Below, one piece after another: positions 5,124 to 8,969 of a DNA stretch of 8,969 nt (positions are counted from its first letter, which is position 1; every line of letters begins with the position of its first letter). The DNA comes from JBKBXU01 sp046313675. GTDB taxonomy: Bacteria; Bacteroidota; Bacteroidia; Cytophagales; Cytophagaceae. Both the position numbers and the translations under genes were made by a program. Under the pieces are notes generated by a model, which saw nothing but the letters and a program-made list of their open reading frames with translations, made no database searches and was not told the DNA's origin. The DNA is taken from positions 1 to 8,969 of the forward strand of contig JBKBXU010000184.1 in NCBI GenBank assembly GCA_046313675.1. Reading direction: 5' to 3'.

Positions 5124-8100
5124 CTACCCCCTCAACATCCTCCTCAGCGTGTCCTGCATGGCTTGTTTGAATGCTTGGTCGGTGGAGATTAGGCGGTATA
5201 AGTCCAGTTCACTTCTTCTTTGTTGACCAATGACATCTTCAAAAATTTTACTGAAGGCAAGTTCCCGGTTTTGGTGGTCAGGATTATTGACATAATGATC
5301 TTCATAATTTCGGTGCTTACGAACGTGTTCCATGAGGCTCATAACTTTAACACGTTTTTCTTCCAGCGTAGCATCCCAGCCTTTAAACCACCTCTCATTA
5401 AAACTATTAATAATTTCATCCAGAGGATCTATTTCTTCATCGCCTCCATGGGCACCTCTTGGGTTGGGGTTTTGTGGATCGAGTTCTGTTTCTGAAGCAT
5501 CAAGCCCTATGGAGCTGTTTAGCTTGACCCTTTCCAGCGCATAGGTAGAAAGATCCACAGAGTTTAAAATTTCATCCAATGCATCGGACTGGGGATCTCT
5601 GACAATAAGTTTCGGTATTAAAAACTTCAAAAACCAAAACAGCTTCTCCCATGTCACCATTTTAAATGATAAAATAGAGGCCACTTGTCCATATATCTTC
5701 ACAAACTGCTTGGCTTTTATTTTAAAGTCGGCTTTTTCTGTATCCTCCAGTTCCAGGCCGGAATTAAATCTTTCCGCGGCTATGTCTATAATAGGACTTA
5801 ATAACTGGGCATCTACACCATTAAAATATTTTTCGTTAAATTCTTCTACTTCTAGCCATTCATAAACTCCTTTTTCATCCAGGTGAGATTTAAGCTCATG
5901 TAATACATTTACATCCGTAGCCTCGCTTAAGGTAGTGGAAGTGTAGTAAGGGTCGAAGGCTTTTTTGATATCGTCTTCTGAATTAAAAAAATCCAGCACA
6001 AAAAGGTCTTCTGTTTTCTTGCCCAGTTTGTCAGCAGCTCTGTTTAAGCGGGAAAGTGCCTGAACGGCCAGAACTCCCTGTAGCTTTTTATCGACATACA
6101 TGGCGGTAAGCTTTGGCTGATCGTATCCGGTCAGGTACTTATTGGCCACAACCAATATCCGGTAAGGCTCCATGTCAAAATATCTGGCAATTTTATCGGA
6201 GATGTATCCCGAATCTGTAGGTTTGGCTTTGTCCAGTTCTGCAGGAAAGTTGTTCAGGGAGTCTTCGGTATATTCTATACCATCCATGGTTTTCTTGCCT
6301 GAAAAAGCTATGGCCGCCTTAAAAGGGTCTCCTTTTGCATTAAGAATTTTGCGAATGGCAAAGAAATACCTGATGGCAGATTCTATACTTTGGGTTACCA
6401 CCATGCCTTTTGCTTTTCCTTTGAGCTTTTTCTTATTCACTACATGCGTGGTAAAGTGCTCAAGCATGATTTCTGCCTTGGAATGAATGGTCTGCTGATG
6501 CCTTTCTACATAAGCTTTAAGTTTCTTCTGGGCTTTGGCCGTTTCAAACAGTGGGTTATCCTCTACAGATTTTGCTATTTCATAATAGCTTTTGTATGTG
6601 GTATAGTTGGCCAGCACATCCAGGATAAAACCTTCCTCTATGGCTTGTTTCATAGAATACAAGTGAAAGGGCTTGAAGCTTCCATCTTCCTGTTTAACAC
6701 CAAACCTTTCAAGGGTAGCGGGTTTAGGGGTGGCTGTAAAAGCAAAATAGGAGGCATTGTCCCGCATTTTTCTGGACATCATTGCTGCCAGTATTTTGTC
6801 CTGCGCATCTTCAGGTTCTTCTTCGTTATCGTTCCCTCCCATGGCTCTGTTCATATTGTCGGCAGCGGACCCGCTTTGTGAACTATGGGCTTCATCTATA
6901 ATAACAGCAAAGCGCTTTTCGCTTAAATCAGCTATACCTTTGACAATAAACGGGAACTTCTGAATGGTGGTAATGATGATTTTTTTACCACTTTCAAGGT
7001 TCTTTTTTAATTCCTGTGAAGAATATGCCGGAGCAACAATATTTTTAACCTCGGAAAACTCTTTGATGTTCTCCCTGATTTGTTTGTCAAGTAAGCGTCT
7101 GTCTGTGACTACTATGACGGAATCAAACAAAGGATTGTGTACTCCTTTGCTACCTGGAATGGCTTCTGACTCAGGATAGGTCTCTATCAACTGATAAGCC
7201 GCCCAGGTTATGGAATTGGATTTGCCGGAACCTGCAGAGTGTTGAATAAGGTAGGTCTGGCCTGTGCCTTTCTCAGCCGCATCTGCCACCAGTTTTCGTA
7301 CCACATCCATTTGATGATACCTTGGGAAAAATAAGGTTCTCTTTTCCAGAGGGGTGGTTTCTTTTCCATCCAGGCGTACGAAATGCTGAATGATGTTGGC
7401 CACACTTTGTCTGGTAAGTACTTCTTCCCACAAATAATGGGTTTTATGGCCAAAAGCATAAGGTGGATTACCTTTACCAAAATTGTGTCCCAAATTAAAA
7501 GGTAGAAAAAACGTATTGGCACCATTCAGCCTGGTGGTCATGTACACCTCGTCGGTATCTACCACAAAATGCACTATGCAACAGCCAAACTGTAGCAAAG
7601 GCTGGGTTATATCTCTATCGAATTTGTACTGATTTTGTCCATGCACTCTGGCATTCTGGCCTGTCCAGTGGTTTTTAAGCTCCATGGTGGCAAAAGGCAA
7701 GCCATTTATAAACAGCACCATGTCTATTTCTTTACCCGGATCTTCTAAAGAATAGCGAAGCTGGCGGGTAACACTGAACTCGTTGCTTTCAAACTTTTCT
7801 TTTACCTTTTCACTGCTTGAGGCCAGGGGCAGTACAAAGAGAAGGGTAAAATGGGCATCGTCCACATCCAGTCCTTTTCTCAGCAGTCGGATAATGCCGT
7901 ATTTTTTTATCAGCCGTTCCAGACGATTCAAAATCTTTAGCTTCCAGTCGCTGTGTTTTTGCAATTTGGCAAGCTCTTCGTGCTGTGTGGTTTCCAGAAA
8001 GTGCCAGAAACGTTTCTCGTCTATGGCAAATTTGGCGTTAAAATCTGACGGAGAACCAATATAATAGCCATTGCCCGACCTGTAAACTTCCTGACATTCT

Positions 8101-8207
8101 GCTGCATCATAAACTATATTCTGCGCTTTTATCTCTTCAGAGCTGATGCCAGCAAGTTTTTTTTCAATGGCCGACTCTAAGGCTTGTTCGTTGGTCTGGC
8201 TTTTCAT
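5124..8207 (-). CDS. hsdR: Type I restriction endonuclease subunit R (HsdR)
   Basis: Full-length 1027-residue motor and nuclease subunit of a type I restriction-modification complex, which translocates DNA using ATP and cuts at a distance from unmethylated sites. The length is close to the EcoR124I subunit. The N-terminal PD-(D/E)XK nuclease shows D162 (EIDMVLF) and E176-L-K178, followed by a QNQY motif. Superfamily 2 helicase motifs follow: Walker A SAGSG-K329-S, DEAH box D438-EAH, motif III T491-ATP, a GYDQPKL motif near residue 690, and motif VI Q716-ALSRLNR. The C-terminal helical region ends in LRRMLRG and should contact the methylase core. All catalytic residues are intact. The start ATG overlaps the stop of the upstream gene (ATGA, 8204-8207), so expression is probably coupled to it. 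hsdM and hsdS are not in the window; the gene needs them for activity. Confidence 0.97.
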   Translation of the reverse strand: MKSQTNEQALESAIEKKLAGISSEEIKAQNIVYDAAECQEVYRSGNGYYIGSPSDFNAKFAIDEKRFWHFLETTQHEELAKLQKHSDWKLKILNRLERLIKKYGIIRLLRKGLDVDDAHFTLLFVLPLASSSEKVKEKFESNEFSVTRQLRYSLEDPGKEIDMVLFINGLPFATMELKNHWTGQNARVHGQNQYKFDRDITQPLLQFGCCIVHFVVDTDEVYMTTRLNGANTFFLPFNLGHNFGKGNPPYAFGHKTHYLWEEVLTRQSVANIIQHFVRLDGKETTPLEKRTLFFPRYHQMDVVRKLVADAAEKGTGQTYLIQHSAGSGKSNSITWAAYQLIETYPESEAIPGSKGVHNPLFDSVIVVTDRRLLDKQIRENIKEFSEVKNIVAPAYSSQELKKNLESGKKIIITTIQKFPFIVKGIADLSEKRFAVIIDEAHSSQSGSAADNMNRAMGGNDNEEEPEDAQDKILAAMMSRKMRDNASYFAFTATPKPATLERFGVKQEDGSFKPFHLYSMKQAIEEGFILDVLANYTTYKSYYEIAKSVEDNPLFETAKAQKKLKAYVERHQQTIHSKAEIMLEHFTTHVVNKKKLKGKAKGMVVTQSIESAIRYFFAIRKILNAKGDPFKAAIAFSGKKTMDGIEYTEDSLNNFPAELDKAKPTDSGYISDKIARYFDMEPYRILVVANKYLTGYDQPKLTAMYVDKKLQGVLAVQALSRLNRAADKLGKKTEDLFVLDFFNSEDDIKKAFDPYYTSTTLSEATDVNVLHELKSHLDEKGVYEWLEVEEFNEKYFNGVDAQLLSPIIDIAAERFNSGLELEDTEKADFKIKAKQFVKIYGQVASILSFKMVTWEKLFWFLKFLIPKLIVRDPQSDALDEILNSVDLSTYALERVKLNSSIGLDASETELDPQNPNPRGAHGGDEEIDPLDEIINSFNERWFKGWDATLEEKRVKVMSLMEHVRKHRNYEDHYVNNPDHQNRELAFSKIFEDVIGQQRRSELDLYRLISTDQAFKQAMQDTLRRMLRG
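8204..8207 (-). promoter_or_regulatory. ATGA stop-start overlap linking regulator and hsdR
   Basis: On the - strand the regulator stop TGA and the hsdR start ATG share bases in the tetranucleotide ATGA. Such overlaps usually mean translational coupling by reinitiation. No Shine-Dalgarno sequence precedes the ATG. Premature termination in the regulator would therefore be expected to lower HsdR. Confidence 0.7.
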
Positions 8208-8969
8208 AGGCTATTCTTTATTTCTTGTTGTATTTGCAGACCTGATGCTGTCAGGCGGTACTTTTGCTTTGGGCTATTAGGTTTATCTGGAATTGTTGGC
8301 TCTACAAGTCCTGCATTTATTGATGGGTTTAAATAATTATCCCGAAAAGTTTCTCTATGCTTTAAATTTAAGGTGGATTGTATTTCAGATGCTTTCATTT
8401 CGCCACTTACAACAGATACCAATTTTTCAACCTCACTTGTCCGGTACTTGTCCGGTACTTGTCCGGCACTTGTCCGGTGCTTGTCCGGTACTGGCGGGGT
8501 ACTGGTGGGGTACTGGTGGGGTATTTGGGAAACCGGCCTCCACAAAATCACCTTAAAACCTTCATCCAAGTCAAAAAATGGTTCCTTCAGGTTGGCTTCT
8601 TTGGACAAGCGTAAAATTTCCCCTGTTCCCGTACCAAAGCGTTCTATATACCCGACCTGATACATGGCTTCTGCCAGGGCAGGATTGGTAGGGTACGAAG
8701 CATGGTCTGTCTTGAGTTTCTGTATATTTAATTGCGGCACCAAGGAACCAGGATTAAAAATCTCCAAACGATCGGAAAACAGCATTACCTGTACACTAGC
8801 ATTGCTGTTATAATCTCTGTGCGCAATGGCATTGACCATGGCTTCTGCAATAACAGGCCGGGGAATTTCATACTGAACGGGTGCCTGAGCACTATCGGTT
8901 CTTAAGCCGACTGAAGTGGAAATTTTTGACAAAACAAAATCGACGGCCTTATCTACCTGCTCAAAAACG
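8204..8969 (-). CDS. COG2865-type ATP-binding regulator (AlbA_2/HATPase_c_4 family), 3' part
   Basis: The last 254 residues of a protein of the COG2865 family, often annotated as ATP-binding transcriptional regulator or RecG-related; the start lies beyond the right edge, and the TTG at 8932 is not the true start. The visible part contains a GHKL-type ATP-binding domain (HATPase_c_4): AEAMVNAIAHRDY (N box), FSDRLEIFNPG, and RFGTGTGEI (glycine-rich box). The AlbA_2/Schlafen-like DNA-binding domain expected first is outside the window. A low-complexity linker of about 30 residues (YPTSTPPVPDK, HRTSAGQVPDK, YRTS) is encoded by an 11-bp array. The C-terminal winged helix includes LKHRETFRDNYL and TIPDKPNSPKQKYRLT. 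These proteins commonly accompany type I restriction genes, where they may regulate them; no target is proven. The gene overlaps hsdR by four bases. Confidence 0.88.
   Translation of the reverse strand, partial: VFEQVDKAVDFVLSKISTSVGLRTDSAQAPVQYEIPRPVIAEAMVNAIAHRDYNSNASVQVMLFSDRLEIFNPGSLVPQLNIQKLKTDHASYPTNPALAEAMYQVGYIERFGTGTGEILRLSKEANLKEPFFDLDEGFKVILWRPVSQIPHQYPTSTPPVPDKHRTSAGQVPDKYRTSEVEKLVSVVSGEMKASEIQSTLNLKHRETFRDNYLNPSINAGLVEPTIPDKPNSPKQKYRLTASGLQIQQEIKNSL
8437..8524 (-). repeat. Eight-unit 11-bp tandem array inside the regulator gene
   Basis: Eight head-to-tail 11-base units lie in the linker region. Written on the + strand, units 1-5 (8437-8491) are TTGTCCGGTAC with one substitution each in units 3 and 4, and units 6-8 (8492-8524) follow TGGYGGGGTAY. 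The phase is exact throughout. Because 11 is not divisible by 3, three units encode an 11-residue peptide repeat that passes through all three frames, none with a stop inside the array. Gain or loss of one or two units shifts the downstream frame. Confidence 0.95.

Noticed and set aside
5220..7179. Several + strand open frames opposite hsdR, up to 163 codons, and one - strand frame at 7208-7525
   Set aside because: All lie inside the fully supported hsdR coding region in other frames and have no recognisable motifs.
8437..8524. CRISPR array
   Set aside because: The units are 11 bases, directly adjoining and without spacers, and they lie inside a coding frame.
8293..8660. Three overlapping + strand frames running through the 11-bp array
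   Set aside because: They are open only because the array lacks stops in every frame; the - strand regulator frame is conserved in motif content and explains the region.

Overview
The window looks like a chromosomal segment from a member of the Bacteroidota, most likely a Cytophagales-type marine or environmental bacterium; I cannot name the genus. The clues are the MnmE and metal-permease sequences, weak or absent Shine-Dalgarno sequences, a TAnnTTTG-type -7 promoter box, and AAA_14/DUF4143 and cREC-type remnants of the kinds common in this phylum.

The left third (1-2289) is ordinary core genome on the + strand. It holds the C-terminal end of an ABC-3 family metal-ion permease, a small thioredoxin-fold lipoprotein with a CGWC active site, and, 5 nt later, a complete mnmE gene for the tRNA wobble-uridine modification GTPase.

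The core ends exactly at the mnmE stop codon. From 2290 to about 3636 there is a decayed stretch. It contains a repeat-rich spacer with hairpins and a motif set that occurs twice in the same order, the C-terminal third of an AAA_14/DUF4143 ATPase gene that has lost its ATPase half, a 21-bp direct repeat at the break point of that remnant, and a broken cyclic-phosphate-processing receiver-like gene with an in-frame stop.

From 3637 the accessory genes are intact. A PAD_porph/agmatine-deiminase-like enzyme and a PD-(D/E)XK nuclease-like protein read on the + strand, probably as one transcript. Facing them on the - strand is the distal end of a type I restriction-modification operon: a COG2865-type ATP-binding regulator (5' end beyond the right edge) overlapping by ATGA with a full-length hsdR. 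The methylase and specificity genes are not in the window and would be expected beyond 8969.

The most interesting point is an 11-bp tandem array (eight units, 8437-8524) inside the regulator gene. Eleven is not a multiple of three, so gain or loss of one unit would truncate the protein before its winged-helix domain and end translation more than 200 nt before the coupled hsdR start. This is the architecture expected of a phase-variable switch on a restriction system. The position of the accessory block directly after the mnmE 3' end also recalls the trmE/mnmE integration site used by SGI1-type islands in other phyla.
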